Positions 43,084 through 55,929 of a stretch of 64,000 bases of DNA are shown here, piece by piece. The notes beneath the pieces were generated by a model. It was given only the letters and a program-made list of their open reading frames with translations, searched no databases and was not told the DNA's origin. The translations under genes were made by a program, and so were the position numbers. This DNA is from Polynucleobacter sp. AP-Reno-20A-A9 (GTDB lineage Bacteria > Pseudomonadota > Gammaproteobacteria > Burkholderiales > Burkholderiaceae): NCBI RefSeq assembly GCF_018882085.1, contig NZ_JACVPB010000001.1, forward strand, positions 62,001-126,000, written 5' to 3'. Numbering within the stretch: the first letter of the stretch is position 1; every line of letters begins with the position of its first letter.

Positions 43084-43617
43084 ATGTCCCGCGTAGGTAA
43101 ATCACCAATTACAGTTCCTAAAGGCGCTGAAATCAGCATCAACGGTGCAAACGTTACAGTTAAAGGTCCCTTGGGCACTTTGACACACAACTTGCATCCT
43201 TCTGTTGGTTTGAAACAAGAAGATGGCGTATTGACAGTTGTTTTAAATAACGACTCACCAGAAGCTGGTGCACAGTCAGGTACAGCCCGTGCTTTGGTTA
43301 ACAACATGGTTGTTGGCGTAACTGCTGGCTTTGAGCGCAAGCTCAGCTTGGTAGGCGTTGGTTATCGTGCTGCTGCTCAAGGTGAAACATTGAAATTGCA
43401 GTTGGGTTTCTCGCACGACATTATTTACAACCTGCCAAAGGGTGTGAAGGCTGAGACTCCAACTCAAACTGAAATCATTATCAAAGGTTCCAACAAGCAG
43501 CAAGTTGGCCAGGTCGCAGCTGAAGTTCGCGCATACCGTTCACCAGAGCCATACAAAGGCAAGGGCGTTCGCTACGTGGATGAGGTTGTGCATCTGAAAG
43601 AAACTAAGAAGAAGTAA
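43084..43617 (+). CDS. rplF: Large ribosomal subunit protein L6
   Basis: 177 residues in two repeated domains. [20 protein letters not shown] start and [20 protein letters not shown] end. Confidence 0.98.
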   Translation: MSRVGKSPITVPKGAEISINGANVTVKGPLGTLTHNLHPSVGLKQEDGVLTVVLNNDSPEAGAQSGTARALVNNMVVGVTAGFERKLSLVGVGYRAAAQGETLKLQLGFSHDIIYNLPKGVKAETPTQTEIIIKGSNKQQVGQVAAEVRAYRSPEPYKGKGVRYVDEVVHLKETKKK

Positions 43618-43630
43618 GCGAGATTAGAAA

Positions 43631-43984
43631 ATGAATAAAGACGAATCCAGACAAAGACGCGCTAGGCAGACTCGTATTCGCATTGCCGAAGCATTGGCAA
43701 ATCGCTTAACAGTTATCCGTAGCAATACTCATATTTCTGCCCAGGTTTATAGCCCATGCGGAACCAAAGTTGTAGCAGCTGCTTCAACAATGGAAAAAGA
43801 TTTGCGCCAAGCGATCAAAAACGGCGGCAACGCTGAAGCGGCTAAACAAATCGGCAAATTAGTTGCTGAGCGTGCTGTTAAGGCAGGCATTGTTGATGTT
43901 GCATTTGATCGTTCCGGTCATCGTTATCACGGCCGTATTAAGGCCTTAGCTGAAGCTGCGCGTGAAGCCGGCCTGAAGTTCTAA
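43631..43984 (+). CDS. rplR: Large ribosomal subunit protein L18
   Basis: 117 residues. 5S rRNA-binding protein; [20 protein letters not shown] and [20 protein letters not shown]. Confidence 0.98.
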   Translation: MNKDESRQRRARQTRIRIAEALANRLTVIRSNTHISAQVYSPCGTKVVAAASTMEKDLRQAIKNGGNAEAAKQIGKLVAERAVKAGIVDVAFDRSGHRYHGRIKALAEAAREAGLKF

Positions 43985-44002
43985 TAGGGTTTAGGAAAAA
44001 AC

Positions 44003-44521
44003 ATGGCAAAAATGCAAACTAAGATGCAAAACGAAGAGCGTGATGATGGTCTTCGCGAGAAGATGATCGCTGTTAATCGTGTAACTAAAGTGGTTAAGGG
44101 TGGTCGTATTCTCGGCTTCGCTGCACTCACTGTAGTTGGCGATGGCGATGGCCGCATCGGCATGGGTAAAGGCAAATCAAAAGAAGTTCCAGTTGCCGTT
44201 CAAAAAGCAATGGACGAAGCTCGTCGTAAGATGATCAAAGTAACTTTGCGTAAAGGTACTTTGCAACACACTGTTACTGGTCAACACGGCGCGTCACGCG
44301 TTTTGATTTCTCCAGCTAAAGACGGTACTGGAATTATTGCTGGCGGCCCAATGCGCGCAATTTTTGATGTAATGGGCGTAACTAACGTGGTTGCTAAGTC
44401 ACTTGGCTCTACAAACCCATACAACTTGGTTCGTGCAACCATTGATGGTTTGAGCAAGATGAGTACTCCTGCTGAGATTGCTGCTAAGCGCGGTAAGTCA
44501 GTTGAAGAGATTCTCGGCTAA
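44003..44521 (+). CDS. rpsE: Small ribosomal subunit protein S5
   Basis: 172 residues. Accuracy and mRNA-entry protein; [20 protein letters not shown] and [20 protein letters not shown]. Confidence 0.98.
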   Translation: MAKMQTKMQNEERDDGLREKMIAVNRVTKVVKGGRILGFAALTVVGDGDGRIGMGKGKSKEVPVAVQKAMDEARRKMIKVTLRKGTLQHTVTGQHGASRVLISPAKDGTGIIAGGPMRAIFDVMGVTNVVAKSLGSTNPYNLVRATIDGLSKMSTPAEIAAKRGKSVEEILG

Positions 44522-44545
44522 GACCAAAAGATTAGGAATCTACAA

Positions 44546-44734
44546 ATGACAACAACTAACTCCAAACTCAAACTGCAATTAGTACGCAGTTTGATCGGTA
44601 CACGCGAAAGCCACCGTGCAACTGTACGAGGCTTAGGCCTTCGTCGTATCAATTCAGTTTCTGAATTGGAAGACACTCCAGCTGTTCGCGGCATGATTAA
44701 TAAAGTTTCTTATCTAGTTAAAGTCGTTGGCTAA
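44546..44734 (+). CDS. rpmD: Large ribosomal subunit protein L30
   Basis: 62 residues. [20 protein letters not shown], then [20 protein letters not shown]. Small 23S-binding protein between rpsE and rplO. Confidence 0.97.
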   Translation: MTTTNSKLKLQLVRSLIGTRESHRATVRGLGLRRINSVSELEDTPAVRGMINKVSYLVKVVG

Positions 44735-44761
44735 TAACTAGCAAGTAAATAGGCGAAGAAT

Positions 44762-45202
44762 ATGCAACTCAACACAATTAAACCTGCAGAAGGCTCTAAG
44801 AAAAACCGTCGTCGCGTTGGACGTGGCATCGGTTCCGGTCTTGGTAAAACTGCCGGCCGTGGTCACAAAGGTCAAAAATCCCGTTCTGGTGGTTTCCACA
44901 AGGTTGGATTTGAAGGCGGTCAGATGCCTATGTATCGTCGTTTGCCAAAACGCGGTTTCGTGTCTTTGACACGTCGTCACGTTGGTCAAATTACATTGAA
45001 TGATTTAGCAAAAATCAATTTACCAGAAGTAGACTTATTGGTATTGAAGGCTCATGGCTTCGCTGGTGAGCAAATCAATGCGGTTAAGGTCATCAAGACT
45101 GGCGAACTCAAGATTGCTGTAACCCTCAAAGGTATTACAGCAACTGCCGGCGCAAAAGCAGCTATCGAAGCGGCTGGCGGCAAATTGGTTGAGTTGGTTT
45201 AA
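44762..45202 (+). CDS. rplO: Large ribosomal subunit protein L15
   Basis: 146 residues. Glycine/basic N-terminus ([20 protein letters not shown]) and a globular C-terminal domain. secY follows after 17 bp. Confidence 0.98.
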   Translation: MQLNTIKPAEGSKKNRRRVGRGIGSGLGKTAGRGHKGQKSRSGGFHKVGFEGGQMPMYRRLPKRGFVSLTRRHVGQITLNDLAKINLPEVDLLVLKAHGFAGEQINAVKVIKTGELKIAVTLKGITATAGAKAAIEAAGGKLVELV

Positions 45203-45219
45203 TAGGTCTTTTAGCAAAT

Positions 45220-46557
45220 ATGGCATTAGCACCTACCAATAACGCAAGTACTGCAGCATCAGGCGGCAAGTTTGGCGAATTACGCCAACGCTTAGTCTTC
45301 CTGGTGTTGGCTTTGCTCGTGTTCCGTTTGGGTGCTCATATTCCAGTTCCTGGAATTGATCCAGACCAATTGGCACAGTTATTCTCCGGCCAAAAAGATG
45401 GCATCTTGGGAATGTTCAATCTATTCTCAGGCGGCGCTTTATCTCGCTTTACTGTATTTGCCTTGGGCATCATGCCGTATATTTCTGCATCGATCATCAT
45501 GCAGTTGATGACGATCGTTGTTCCTTCTTTGGAGTCATTAAAAAAAGAAGGTCAAGCAGGTCAACGCAAGATTACTCAGTACACACGCTACGGCACTGTG
45601 TTCTTGGCTACATTCCAAGCATTAGGTATCTCTGTTGCTTTGCAAGCTCAACCAGGTTTGGTTATCAATCCAGGTTTGATGTTTGAGTTGAATACTGTAG
45701 TTACATTAGTGACTGGCACAATGTTCTTAATGTGGCTTGGCGAGCAAATTACTGAGCGTGGCTTGGGTAACGGCATCTCAATCATTATTTTTGGCGGTAT
45801 TGTTTCTGGCTTGCCTAATGCATTAGCTAGCTTGTTAGAGTTGGTGCGCACTGGCTCAATGAATATTATTTCTGCTCTGCTGATTGTTGTGATCGTAGTA
45901 GCGGTGACTTATTTTGTGGTGTTTGTGGAGCGCGGTCAGCGTCGTATTTTGGTGAACTACGCTAAACGTCAAGTTGGCAACAAGATTTATGGTGGCCAAT
46001 CTTCTTACTTCCCATTGAAGTTAAATATGGCAGGCGTTATTCCACCAATTTTTGCTTCATCGATTATTTTGTTCCCTGCAACGATTGCTGGCTGGTTTAC
46101 ATCAGGCGAGCCAACCAATATGTTCAGCAGAATTATTAAAGATTTAGCGGCGACTCTGGCCCCAGGCCAACCTGTGTACACCATTCTGTACGCAGCTGCG
46201 ATTATTTTCTTCTGTTTCTTCTATACCGCATTAGTATTTAACAGCCGTGAGACTGCTGAGAACTTGAAGAAGAGCGGTGCATTTGTTCCTGGTATTCGTC
46301 CAGGCGACCAAACAGGGCGTTACATCGATAAGATCTTGGTGCGTTTAACTTTGGCTGGTGCAATTTATATGGTTCTGGTTTGTTTGTTGCCAGAATTCTT
46401 GGTGTTGAAGTACAACGTGCCCTTTTATTTCGGCGGCACTTCATTGTTGATTATTGTTGTTGTTGCAATGGATTTCATGGCTCAAGTTCAGTCATTCGTA
46501 ATGCAACAGCAGTACGGCTCTTTGATGAAGAAAGCCAACTTTAAGATGGGCGCTTAA
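45220..46557 (+). CDS. secY: Preprotein translocase subunit SecY
   Basis: 445 residues, ten TM helices. [20 protein letters not shown] near the plug, [15 protein letters not shown], and the C5 loop [20 protein letters not shown] before TM9-10. Forms the Sec channel with SecE (18790 here) and SecG. Confidence 0.98.
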   Translation: MALAPTNNASTAASGGKFGELRQRLVFLVLALLVFRLGAHIPVPGIDPDQLAQLFSGQKDGILGMFNLFSGGALSRFTVFALGIMPYISASIIMQLMTIVVPSLESLKKEGQAGQRKITQYTRYGTVFLATFQALGISVALQAQPGLVINPGLMFELNTVVTLVTGTMFLMWLGEQITERGLGNGISIIIFGGIVSGLPNALASLLELVRTGSMNIISALLIVVIVVAVTYFVVFVERGQRRILVNYAKRQVGNKIYGGQSSYFPLKLNMAGVIPPIFASSIILFPATIAGWFTSGEPTNMFSRIIKDLAATLAPGQPVYTILYAAAIIFFCFFYTALVFNSRETAENLKKSGAFVPGIRPGDQTGRYIDKILVRLTLAGAIYMVLVCLLPEFLVLKYNVPFYFGGTSLLIIVVVAMDFMAQVQSFVMQQQYGSLMKKANFKMGA

Positions 46558-46561
46558 CTGA

Positions 46562-46780
46562 ATGTCTAAAGACGATGTAATTCAGATGGCGGGAGAAGTT
46601 GTAGAAAATTTGCCGAACGCAATGTTTCGCGTGAAGCTGGAAAACGGACATGTGGTTCTAGGGCACATTTCCGGAAAGATGCGGATGCACTATATCCGCA
46701 TTTTGCCGGGAGATAAGGTGACGGTGGAGATGACTCCTTACGACCTAACGCGCGCCAGAATCATTTTCCGCGCGAAGTAA
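46562..46780 (+). CDS. infA: Translation initiation factor IF-1
   Basis: 72 residues, OB fold. [20 protein letters not shown], and [20 protein letters not shown]. It starts 4 bp after secY. The placement after secY is typical of betaproteobacteria. Confidence 0.98.
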   Translation: MSKDDVIQMAGEVVENLPNAMFRVKLENGHVVLGHISGKMRMHYIRILPGDKVTVEMTPYDLTRARIIFRAK

Positions 46781-46815
46781 AGATTAAGAAGTACCTATTT
46801 TTTTAGAGGTGAGTT

Positions 46816-46932
46816 ATGAAAGTTTTAGCATCCGTTAAGTGTATTTGCAGAAATTGCAAGATCATTAAGCGCAAACGCGTTGTGCGCGTGATCTGTTCTT
46901 CAGACGCACGTCATAAGCAGCGTCAAGGCTGA
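46816..46932 (+). CDS. rpmJ: Large ribosomal subunit protein L36 (zinc form)
   Basis: 38 residues ([20 protein letters not shown] start). Zinc ligands C11, C14, C27 and H33 are all present, so this is the C+ form, in contrast to the zinc-free S14 of the same operon. An AGAGGTGAG ribosome-binding site precedes the ATG. Confidence 0.97.
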   Translation: MKVLASVKCICRNCKIIKRKRVVRVICSSDARHKQRQG

Positions 46933-46956
46933 TCTGGTTAATTAAGAGGAAATCTC

Positions 46957-47322
46957 ATGGCACGTATCGCTGGGGTAAATATCCCAAATCATCAACATAC
47001 TGTTATCGGTTTAACAGCAATTTTTGGCATTGGCACAACTCGTGCACGCAAAATTTGTGAAACCACAGGTGTTGCAATCGACAAAAAAGTTAAAGACCTT
47101 ACTGACGGTGACTTGGAAAAGTTGCGTGATGAAGTAGGTAAAATCATTACTGAAGGTGACCTTCGTCGTGAAGTAACTATGAGCATCAAGCGTTTGATGG
47201 ACTTAGGTTGCTACCGCGGTGTGCGTCATCGTAAGGGCTTGCCTGTACGTGGTCAACGTACTAAGACTAACGCGCGTACCCGTAAGGGCCCACGTAAGTC
47301 TGGCGTGCAACTGAAGAAATAA
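46957..47322 (+). CDS. rpsM: Small ribosomal subunit protein S13
   Basis: 121 residues. [20 protein letters not shown], and the basic tail [19 protein letters not shown]. First gene of the alpha operon, 24 bp after rpmJ with no terminator seen between. Confidence 0.99.
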   Translation: MARIAGVNIPNHQHTVIGLTAIFGIGTTRARKICETTGVAIDKKVKDLTDGDLEKLRDEVGKIITEGDLRREVTMSIKRLMDLGCYRGVRHRKGLPVRGQRTKTNARTRKGPRKSGVQLKK

Positions 47323-47340
47323 TCAAGAAAGTTTATTGAC

Positions 47341-47748
47341 ATGGCAAAACAACAATCCGCTTCCGCCGCTTCACAGCGCGCTCGTAAGAAGGTTAAAAAG
47401 AACGTTGCTGACGGTATTGCACACGTTCACGCTTCTTTTAACAACACCATTATTACGATCACTGATCGTCAAGGAAATGCGCTTTCATGGGCAACATCTG
47501 GCGGCCAGGGCTTCAAAGGCTCACGTAAATCAACACCTTTTGCTGCTCAGGTAGCTGCAGAAGTTGCTGGTAAGACAGCCATTGAATGCGGTATCAAGAA
47601 CTTGGAAGTTCAGATCAAAGGCCCAGGCCCAGGTCGTGAATCAGCAGTTCGCGCATTGAACTCATTGGGCATCAAGATCACTGAGATTCAAGACGTTACT
47701 CCAGTTCCACACAATGGTTGCCGTCCTCCTAAGCGTCGTCGTATTTAA
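47341..47748 (+). CDS. rpsK: Small ribosomal subunit protein S11
   Basis: 135 residues. Platform protein; [20 protein letters not shown] and [17 protein letters not shown] at the C-terminus. Confidence 0.99.
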   Translation: MAKQQSASAASQRARKKVKKNVADGIAHVHASFNNTIITITDRQGNALSWATSGGQGFKGSRKSTPFAAQVAAEVAGKTAIECGIKNLEVQIKGPGPGRESAVRALNSLGIKITEIQDVTPVPHNGCRPPKRRRI

Positions 47749-47866
47749 GCTTGGAAGTTGGCAGTACAACAGTTTTAGTAGTTTTTTATTAAAGCCCACC
47801 GTTCATCTGAATTAAAGGGTGAACTCACCGTCGGTCGAAAGGCTGCGGCAAAGAAAGGAAAGCATC

Positions 47867-48490
47867 GTGGCACGTTACTTAGGGCCTAAGGCCAAATTAG
47901 CACGTCGGGAAGGTACCGACTTATTTTTAAAGAGCGCACGTCGCGCCCTGTCAGACAAGTGCAAGTTAGATACTAAGCCTGGTCAACATGGCCGTACATC
48001 TGGCTCAAGAACATCTGATTACGGTAATCAATTGCGTGAAAAGCAAAAGGTTAAGCGTATGTACGGAATTTTGGAGCGTCAGTTCCGCCGTTACTTCGCA
48101 GAGGCTGAGCGTCGCAAGGGTAATACTGGTTCAACATTGCTTCAGTTGTTGGAATCACGCCTTGATAACGTTGTTTATCGTATGGGTTTTGGCTCTACTC
48201 GTGCTGAAGCACGTCAGTTGGTTTCCCACTGTGCAATTTTGCTCAATGGTAGCCCTGTAAATATTCCATCAATTCAGGTTAAACCTGGTGATGTAGTTGC
48301 TATTCGTGAAAAAGCGAAGAAGCAAGCGCGTATTACAGAATCACTCAATTTGGTTGGACAAATGGCAGCTGTTACTTGGGTTTCAGTTGACGCAGCTAAG
48401 CTCGAGGGAACATTTAAGCAAGTGCCTGACCGTGAAGATATTAGCGGTGAAATTAATGAAAGTTTGATCGTCGAATTGTATTCACGCTAA
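47867..48490 (+). CDS. rpsD: Small ribosomal subunit protein S4
   Basis: 207 residues from GTG at 47867 with AAAGGAAAG before it; this gives the family start [21 protein letters not shown]4 is the alpha-operon repressor in E. coli. The 118-bp gap from rpsK has short complementary blocks (GTTCA with TGAAC; GGTGA-AC-TCACC) that could form a regulatory structure, but they are weak. Confidence 0.98.
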   Translation: MARYLGPKAKLARREGTDLFLKSARRALSDKCKLDTKPGQHGRTSGSRTSDYGNQLREKQKVKRMYGILERQFRRYFAEAERRKGNTGSTLLQLLESRLDNVVYRMGFGSTRAEARQLVSHCAILLNGSPVNIPSIQVKPGDVVAIREKAKKQARITESLNLVGQMAAVTWVSVDAAKLEGTFKQVPDREDISGEINESLIVELYSR

Positions 48491-48513
48491 TTAGGCACTC
48501 TCAAGGAAAAAAT

Positions 48514-49494
48514 ATGCAAACAAATTTGCTCAAGCCAAAGATTATTTCTGTTGAAGCGCTTACCGCCAACCAAGCTAAGGTTGTTATGGAGCCATTCGAG
48601 CGTGGCTATGGTCACACACTCGGAAATGCATTACGTCGTGTGCTGTTGTCCTCGATGGTTGGTTATGCGCCAACTGAAGTAGCTATTGCTGGTGTTGTTC
48701 ATGAGTACTCCACATTGGATGGAGTTCAAGAGGACGTAGTAAACCTCTTGTTGAACCTCAAAGGTATCGTATTTAAGTTGCAGTCACGTGATGAAGTTAC
48801 TATCAATTTGCGTAAAGAAGGTCCAGGCGTTGTTACAGCAAAAGATATCGACTTGCCACATGATGTAGAAATCATGAACCCTGACCATGTGATCGCTCAC
48901 TTGTCAGCTGGTGGCAAATTGGACATGCAGATCAAGGTTGAAAAAGGCCGTGGTTATGTACCTGGTAACGTTCGTCAGTACAGCGACGAAGCTACTAAGA
49001 TCATTGGTCGTATTGTGTTGGATGCCTCATTCAGCCCAGTAAGCCGTGTAAGCTATGCTGTTGAGTCTGCTCGTGTTGAACAACGTACCGACCTCGATCG
49101 TTTAGTTATGACTATCGAAACAAATGGTGTGTTGTCTCCTGAAGAAGCTATCCGTCAAGCAGCTAGTATCTTGGTTGACCAATTAGTAGTATTCGCAGCT
49201 CTTGAGAGCAGCGAAGTTTCTGGTGATTTAGCACCAAGCCGCTCATCAATGGTTGATCCAATGTTGATGCGTCCGGTTGATGATCTCGAGCTCACAGTTC
49301 GCTCTGCAAACTGCTTGAAAGCTGAGAACATTTACTACATCGGTGACTTGATTCAACGTACAGAGAATGAATTGTTGAAGACGCCTAATCTAGGTCGCAA
49401 ATCTTTGAATGAAATTAAAGATGTTTTGGCGGCTCGTGGCTTAAGTCTTGGCATGAAACTCGAAAGCTGGCCTCCAGCTAACCTCGAGAAATAA
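48514..49494 (+). CDS. rpoA: DNA-directed RNA polymerase subunit alpha
   Basis: 326 residues. N-terminal dimerisation domain with [20 protein letters not shown], then a linker and the C-terminal domain that binds UP elements and activators ([40 protein letters not shown]). Confidence 0.99.
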   Translation: MQTNLLKPKIISVEALTANQAKVVMEPFERGYGHTLGNALRRVLLSSMVGYAPTEVAIAGVVHEYSTLDGVQEDVVNLLLNLKGIVFKLQSRDEVTINLRKEGPGVVTAKDIDLPHDVEIMNPDHVIAHLSAGGKLDMQIKVEKGRGYVPGNVRQYSDEATKIIGRIVLDASFSPVSRVSYAVESARVEQRTDLDRLVMTIETNGVLSPEEAIRQAASILVDQLVVFAALESSEVSGDLAPSRSSMVDPMLMRPVDDLELTVRSANCLKAENIYYIGDLIQRTENELLKTPNLGRKSLNEIKDVLAARGLSLGMKLESWPPANLEK

Positions 49495-49510
49495 TTAGAA
49501 AGGAAGCATC

Positions 49511-49903
49511 ATGCGTCACGGAAACGGCTTACGCAAACTAAACAGAACATCATCACATCGCTTGGCGATGCTGCGCAACATGTCCAATTCACTTTTGGAG
49601 CACGAGGTCATTAAAACGACTTTGCCAAAAGCAAAAGAATTGCGCATGGTTGTTGAGCCCTTGATTACCTTAGGTAAAAAAGACAACTTAGCAAACCGTC
49701 GCTTAGCATTCAATCGCACACGTGATCGCGATATCGTAGCCAAACTCTTTACAGAGCTGGGTCCACGTTACGCAACACGTCCAGGTGGCTATCTTCGTAT
49801 TTTGAAGTTTGGCTTCCGTCATGGCGACAATGCGCCAATGGCCTTGGTTGAGTTAGTAGATCGCCCAGAAGTTGAAGAAACAGCAGTAACTGAAGAGGCT
49901 TAA
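49511..49903 (+). CDS. rplQ: Large ribosomal subunit protein L17
   Basis: 130 residues. [20 protein letters not shown] start. Last gene of the alpha operon, followed by an intrinsic terminator at 49920. Confidence 0.98.
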   Translation: MRHGNGLRKLNRTSSHRLAMLRNMSNSLLEHEVIKTTLPKAKELRMVVEPLITLGKKDNLANRRLAFNRTRDRDIVAKLFTELGPRYATRPGGYLRILKFGFRHGDNAPMALVELVDRPEVEETAVTEEA

Positions 49904-49919
49904 GTCTCGGTGTTACGGT

Positions 49920-49950
49920 AAAAAGCCAGGCTTCGGTCTGGCTTTTTTCA
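49920..49950 (+). terminator. Intrinsic terminator of the alpha operon
   Basis: AAAAGCCAG, loop around CTTCGG, CTGGCTTTTTT. GC stem with a T6 run, 16 bp after the rplQ stop. Confidence 0.9.
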
Positions 49951-49972
49951 TTTATCAGGTTATAAATACAGA

Positions 49973-50323
49973 ATGTCTGAAAACTCCCTAGCCAATTCCA
50001 GCAAGCTTTTGGTGGTGCTTACGAGCCTTCCTAATTTAGAGGTTGCCACAGCCTTGGCAAGAGCCTTGGTGGAGAGAAATTTCGCCGCTTGTGTGCAGCT
50101 TACGGAGGGTATTCAATCAATTTATCGCTGGAAGGGTAAAGTTTGCGAGGAGCATGAAGTATTGCTTTCTGCGAAAACTATCGCAAGTAAATGGCTGGAA
50201 ATTTCCAGCTTTATTCAAGAACAGCATCCTTATGACCTGCCGGAAATATTGGCCTTTTCCCCTGAGCAATATGAAAAGCAATACGGCAAGTGGGTACAGT
50301 CTGAGGTAAATTCGAAGTCATGA
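49973..50323 (+). CDS. cutA: Divalent-cation tolerance protein CutA
   Basis: 116 residues, ferredoxin-like trimer family. VVLTSLPNLEVATALARALV, then NFAACVQLTEGIQSIYRWKG and HPYDLPEILAF are the CutA hallmarks. It overlaps dsbD by 4 nt, the conserved cutA-dsbD pair. Confidence 0.95.
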   Translation: MSENSLANSSKLLVVLTSLPNLEVATALARALVERNFAACVQLTEGIQSIYRWKGKVCEEHEVLLSAKTIASKWLEISSFIQEQHPYDLPEILAFSPEQYEKQYGKWVQSEVNSKS

Positions 50324-51999
50324 GAATGTATTCCTTTGTAGCAAGGATCTTTGCCCTATTTTTATTCCTGTCCGCGCAAGTTTTTGCTGCGCCGGATTTC
50401 TTGCCCCCAGAGAAAGCGTTCCGAGTGGAGGCTTCTTGGTTAGAAAATTCCAATCAAGTGGAGCTGGAATTTTTGCCTGCTAAAGGCTATTACATCTACC
50501 AAGAATCTTTAAAGTTCCAAGCGGGCACGCAGGCCGAGAAGCTAAGCAATATAGGGCCTTCATTGCCATCAGGCGTGGTGAAGTTTGATGAAACTTTTCA
50601 GAAAAAACTGCAAGTTTATAAAGAACCCTTCCTAGTACTTTTAGATGTAAAGCCTGCCGATGGCAAGCCGATCCATGTAGCTGTAACACTGCAAGGTTGC
50701 GCCGAGGCAGGCATTTGCTATCCACCTATGACCCTGAAATTTTTACTCGCCGGTCCTGGGGTTAAAGTAGCTCCGATTCCAGATGCTTTAGATGGCATGC
50801 CTTTATCTAGCTCCCACGTTGGCGGCGAATTCGGCTTGGCCGATTTATGGCGTGAGCGTGATGACGTCAATGCTATTGGTCGCTTTTTAGAAAGCACTTC
50901 AACTGCTTATTTATTTCTAGCTTTCTTTGTATTGGGGCTTGCGCTCGCTTTTACACCCTGCGTCCTTCCCATGTTGCCTATTTTGTCGAGCGTTATCTTT
51001 GGTACTCAAGACGGTAAGGCTGTAACCAAGGGGCGTGCCAGTATCTTAGCGCTAGCCTATGTCTTGGGTATGGCGTTGGTATACGCCTTGGCAGGTGTGC
51101 TTATGGCGGCCCTTGGTGGGAGCGTACAGCGTGCATTGCAGAGCCCCTTTGCATTAGCTGCTTTTGCCCTACTACTTTTGGCCCTTTCAGGCAGTTTGTT
51201 TGGTTTGTATGACCTACGGTTGCCGCAATCATGGCATCACCATGTAGATCGGTTGGCAGGGCGCCAAAAGGGCGGCAATGTATTTGGTGCTTTTGCTTTG
51301 GGGGGTATTTCTACTTTAGTAGCCAGCCCCTGTATTACAGCGCCCCTGGCAGGCGTTTTAGCCTTTATTGCGCAAACCGGCTCTATGAGTCTAGGCGCAG
51401 GACTCCTTTTTGTAATGGCCCTAGGAATGGGGCTACCACTATTCTTTATTGCGATTGAGGCCCGCATTCTGATTCCATCCACGGGTATTTGGATGGTTTA
51501 TTTACAGCGTACCTTGGGAGTTCTTCTGGTCGCCACGGCAGCATGGATTGCCTCGCCATTGCTCCAGAAGAATGATGTTGCAGGAACCACAAAAACAGTC
51601 AATGGTCAGCGCATTCATCAAGTGGGTGATTTATCTCTTGTAGTGATTCATTCCCCTGCAGAGTTAGATGCGCAATTAAGCAAAGCTCGAGAAGAAAAGA
51701 GATTGGTTCTCCTGGATTTTTATGCAGACTGGTGTATTAGCTGTAAAGAAATGGAAGTAAATACCTTTACAAATCCAGAGGTAAATAAAGAGTTAAAACA
51801 GTTTGTATTATTGCAAGCGGACGTTACTGCAAATAGCCCTGAGAACCAGGCATTACTTAAGCGCTTTGGATTATTTGGTCCCCCCGGAATTCTGATCTTC
51901 AATCAAAATTCAGAAGAGCTAAAAGACCAACGTGTGATTGGCTATATGCCACCGCAGCGTTTTATTGAGCGCTTAAAAAAATCAGCAAGCGCCCAATAG
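50320..51999 (+). CDS. dsbD: Thiol:disulfide interchange protein DsbD
   Basis: 559 residues. Carries electrons from cytoplasmic thioredoxin to periplasmic thiol-reducing paths. Signal peptide to about residue 23; alpha domain with C127/C133 (GCAEAGICYPP); membrane domain with eight TM helices and C214 (TPCVLPM) and C338 (SPCITAP); gamma thioredoxin-like domain with C472-I-S-C475. All six redox cysteines are present. In c-type cytochrome makers it keeps haem-site cysteines reduced. Confidence 0.97.
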   Translation: MRMYSFVARIFALFLFLSAQVFAAPDFLPPEKAFRVEASWLENSNQVELEFLPAKGYYIYQESLKFQAGTQAEKLSNIGPSLPSGVVKFDETFQKKLQVYKEPFLVLLDVKPADGKPIHVAVTLQGCAEAGICYPPMTLKFLLAGPGVKVAPIPDALDGMPLSSSHVGGEFGLADLWRERDDVNAIGRFLESTSTAYLFLAFFVLGLALAFTPCVLPMLPILSSVIFGTQDGKAVTKGRASILALAYVLGMALVYALAGVLMAALGGSVQRALQSPFALAAFALLLLALSGSLFGLYDLRLPQSWHHHVDRLAGRQKGGNVFGAFALGGISTLVASPCITAPLAGVLAFIAQTGSMSLGAGLLFVMALGMGLPLFFIAIEARILIPSTGIWMVYLQRTLGVLLVATAAWIASPLLQKNDVAGTTKTVNGQRIHQVGDLSLVVIHSPAELDAQLSKAREEKRLVLLDFYADWCISCKEMEVNTFTNPEVNKELKQFVLLQADVTANSPENQALLKRFGLFGPPGILIFNQNSEELKDQRVIGYMPPQRFIERLKKSASAQ

Positions 52000-52016
52000 A
52001 AAATAAAATTCGTTTT

Positions 52017-53694
<1,678 letters not shown>

Positions 53695-53808
53695 GTCCAG
53701 AAGCTATTGTAAAATCACGCAAAATCATGAAATATCTCATGGTGTTGGGTAAAAGGTTGTAAATGCAGGGCCCAAACACTTTTAGGAATTTTTGCCAAGG
53801 TAAACATA

Positions 53809-54534
53809 ATGCGTCAAACCTCTCAAATCTCCAAATTAACTAGCTTAAGGGCTGGTTTTGCGGTTCTCTCTATTTTCGCTCTGATCGGCGTATCCGGTAC
53901 AGTTTTTGCTGCTGATGCTGCTCCTATGGCCGCCGCTCCAGAAGCTAAAGCAGAAGTTCCAGGTAAGCCTAAGATTGATCTAGCCGCTGGTGAAGCACTG
54001 TATTCAAATGGCGATGCAACTCGTGGCGTAACCGCTTGTATCACTTGCCACGGTCCTAAAGGTCAAAGTGCTATTGCTACATGGCCAAAGCTATCCGCTC
54101 AGCATGCTGCATACCTCACAAAGCAGTTGAAAAACTTTAAAGAAGGCACTCGCGCAAATCCAATCATGATGGGTATGGCGGCCACTTTGACTCAACAAGA
54201 TATGCAAAATATTTCAGCTTTTTTAGCTAAGCAGCCAATCTCCCAGGGTGTTGCTCAAGATAAAGCAACAATCGCATTAGGCCAAAGTATTTATCGCGGC
54301 GGTATTGCAGCAAAAGGCGTTCCAGCTTGTGCTGCTTGCCATAGCCCAACAGGGGCCGGTATTCCTGCTCAGTACCCACTCCTTGGCGGTCAATGGGCCG
54401 AATACAGCAACGCACAGTTGCTAGCGTTCCGCGAAGGTGTTCGTACCAATAGCAGTCAAATGACAACGATTGCTTCTAAGCTTTCGGATAAAGAAATGAA
54501 AGCGGTGGCTGATTACATCGCAGGTTTGCATTAA
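53809..54534 (+). CDS. Dihaem cytochrome c4
   Basis: 241 residues. A signal peptide (cleavage after VFAA, about residue 35) and two class I cytochrome domains: C77-I-T-C80-H81 with a later Met in PIMMGMA, and C174-A-A-C177-H178 with Met in NSSQMTTIA. Periplasmic electron carrier. In many relatives it is followed by resB-ccsA; here a terminator follows at once. Divergent from engB. Confidence 0.93.
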   Translation: MRQTSQISKLTSLRAGFAVLSIFALIGVSGTVFAADAAPMAAAPEAKAEVPGKPKIDLAAGEALYSNGDATRGVTACITCHGPKGQSAIATWPKLSAQHAAYLTKQLKNFKEGTRANPIMMGMAATLTQQDMQNISAFLAKQPISQGVAQDKATIALGQSIYRGGIAAKGVPACAACHSPTGAGIPAQYPLLGGQWAEYSNAQLLAFREGVRTNSSQMTTIASKLSDKEMKAVADYIAGLH

Positions 54535-54553
54535 TTAGCTAAAGCATTAAAAC

Positions 54554-54583
54554 AAAACCCCGCTACTTCAGCGGGGTTTTTAT
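54554..54583. terminator. Intrinsic terminator after cytochrome c4
   Basis: AAAACCCCGCT, loop ACTTC, AGCGGGGTTTTTATT. An 11-bp stem with A and T runs on the two sides, so it can stop transcription from both c4 and the converging lysA. Confidence 0.92.
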
Positions 54584-54630
54584 TGCCTAAAACTTTTACA
54601 AAGTTTTAAATGCATTCCGATTCCGAATTG

Positions 54631-55929
54631 TTAATTTGGCAAAACTGTTTCGGAAGAAAATAAGTCAGTAGTTTTTTCACGAGCACGAATAAGGTAAGCA
54701 TTTTTTCCGTCAACCATAATCTCTGCAGGTTTAGGGCGTGTGTTGTAGTTAGAAGCCATCACAAAACCATAGGCGCCTGCTGACAGAATTGCCAGTAGAT
54801 CGCCTTCTTCCACTGCAAGATGACGATCTCTTCCCAGCCAGTCGCCAGATTCGCAAACAGGGCCAACGATGTCATAGGTCAGGGCAGTTGCCGCCTTCTT
54901 TTGTGCAGGCACTATTCCATGGTGCGCTTCATATAGGGCGGGGCGCATCAGTTCGGTCATTGCAGCATCAACAATACAGAAGTTCTTTTCAGCACCAGGC
55001 TTTAAATACTCTACCGTTGTAAGTAGCACCCCAGCATTGCCTACTAATGATCTGCCTGGCTCTAGTACAACGTCTAGGTGACCAAAACCACGCTCAGCCA
55101 CTCGATTCAATAAGGTGTTCGTAAATTCAGTAATGTCTGGCGGAGTTTCATCGCTATAAGAAATGCCAAGGCCACCACCTAGATCAAGATGGTGAATCAC
55201 AATACCCTCTTTTTTCAGTTGCGCGACAAGATCTAACACTTTATCTAACGCATCTAAGTAAGGGGCAGTGGTCGTGATTTGAGAGCCAATATGACAATCA
55301 ATTCCGACTACATCTATTTGAGAAAGTTGCGATGCTTCACGATAGGTTTTTAAAACCTCGTGATAAGCGATACCAAATTTATTGCCCTTTAGGCCTGTAG
55401 AGATATAGGGGTGAGTCTGCGCATCCACATCGGGGTTGACGCGCAAAGAGATTGGGGCGCGGCAGTCTAATTCAGTAGCAACCTTATTGATCTTATGTAA
55501 CTCAGCAATTGATTCAACGTTGATGCATTTGACGCCAGCCTTGAGGGCCATAGTGATTTCAGTGGCAGATTTACCTACACCGGCAAATACTAGGCTTTTT
55601 GGATCTGCGCCAATTGCTAATGCACGAGCTAACTCACCGCCACTCACTAAATCAAATCCAGCACCCAGTTTTTTAAAGCAATCAATCACCGCTAAATTGC
55701 TATTAGCTTTCATGGCATAGTGCACGCGTGCACGACGCTTGCCATTGCTATCAACGCATGCCTTGTCATAGGCTTGATAGGCTTCAGTCAATGCTTTTTT
55801 GCTATAGATATATAGCGGCGTACCAAATTCTTTTGCTAAATCTGCGAGTGGAATTTCTTCGGCATACCAGTTGCCATCGCGTTCAGTGAACCCAGATAAC
55901 TTAGGAAGGGGGATTGCTTTGCTTGTCAT
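54631..55929 (-). CDS. lysA: Diaminopimelate decarboxylase
   Basis: 432 residues. PLP-dependent last step of lysine synthesis. The PLP lysine is K74 (VHYAMKANSNLAVI); HCHIGSQ-type CHIGSQ, GGGLGISY and the C-terminal GPVCESGDWLGRDRHL are as expected. It follows lptM with a one-base overlap (TAATG). Confidence 0.97.
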   Translation of the reverse strand: MTSKAIPLPKLSGFTERDGNWYAEEIPLADLAKEFGTPLYIYSKKALTEAYQAYDKACVDSNGKRRARVHYAMKANSNLAVIDCFKKLGAGFDLVSGGELARALAIGADPKSLVFAGVGKSATEITMALKAGVKCINVESIAELHKINKVATELDCRAPISLRVNPDVDAQTHPYISTGLKGNKFGIAYHEVLKTYREASQLSQIDVVGIDCHIGSQITTTAPYLDALDKVLDLVAQLKKEGIVIHHLDLGGGLGISYSDETPPDITEFTNTLLNRVAERGFGHLDVVLEPGRSLVGNAGVLLTTVEYLKPGAEKNFCIVDAAMTELMRPALYEAHHGIVPAQKKAATALTYDIVGPVCESGDWLGRDRHLAVEEGDLLAILSAGAYGFVMASNYNTRPKPAEIMVDGKNAYLIRAREKTTDLFSSETVLPN

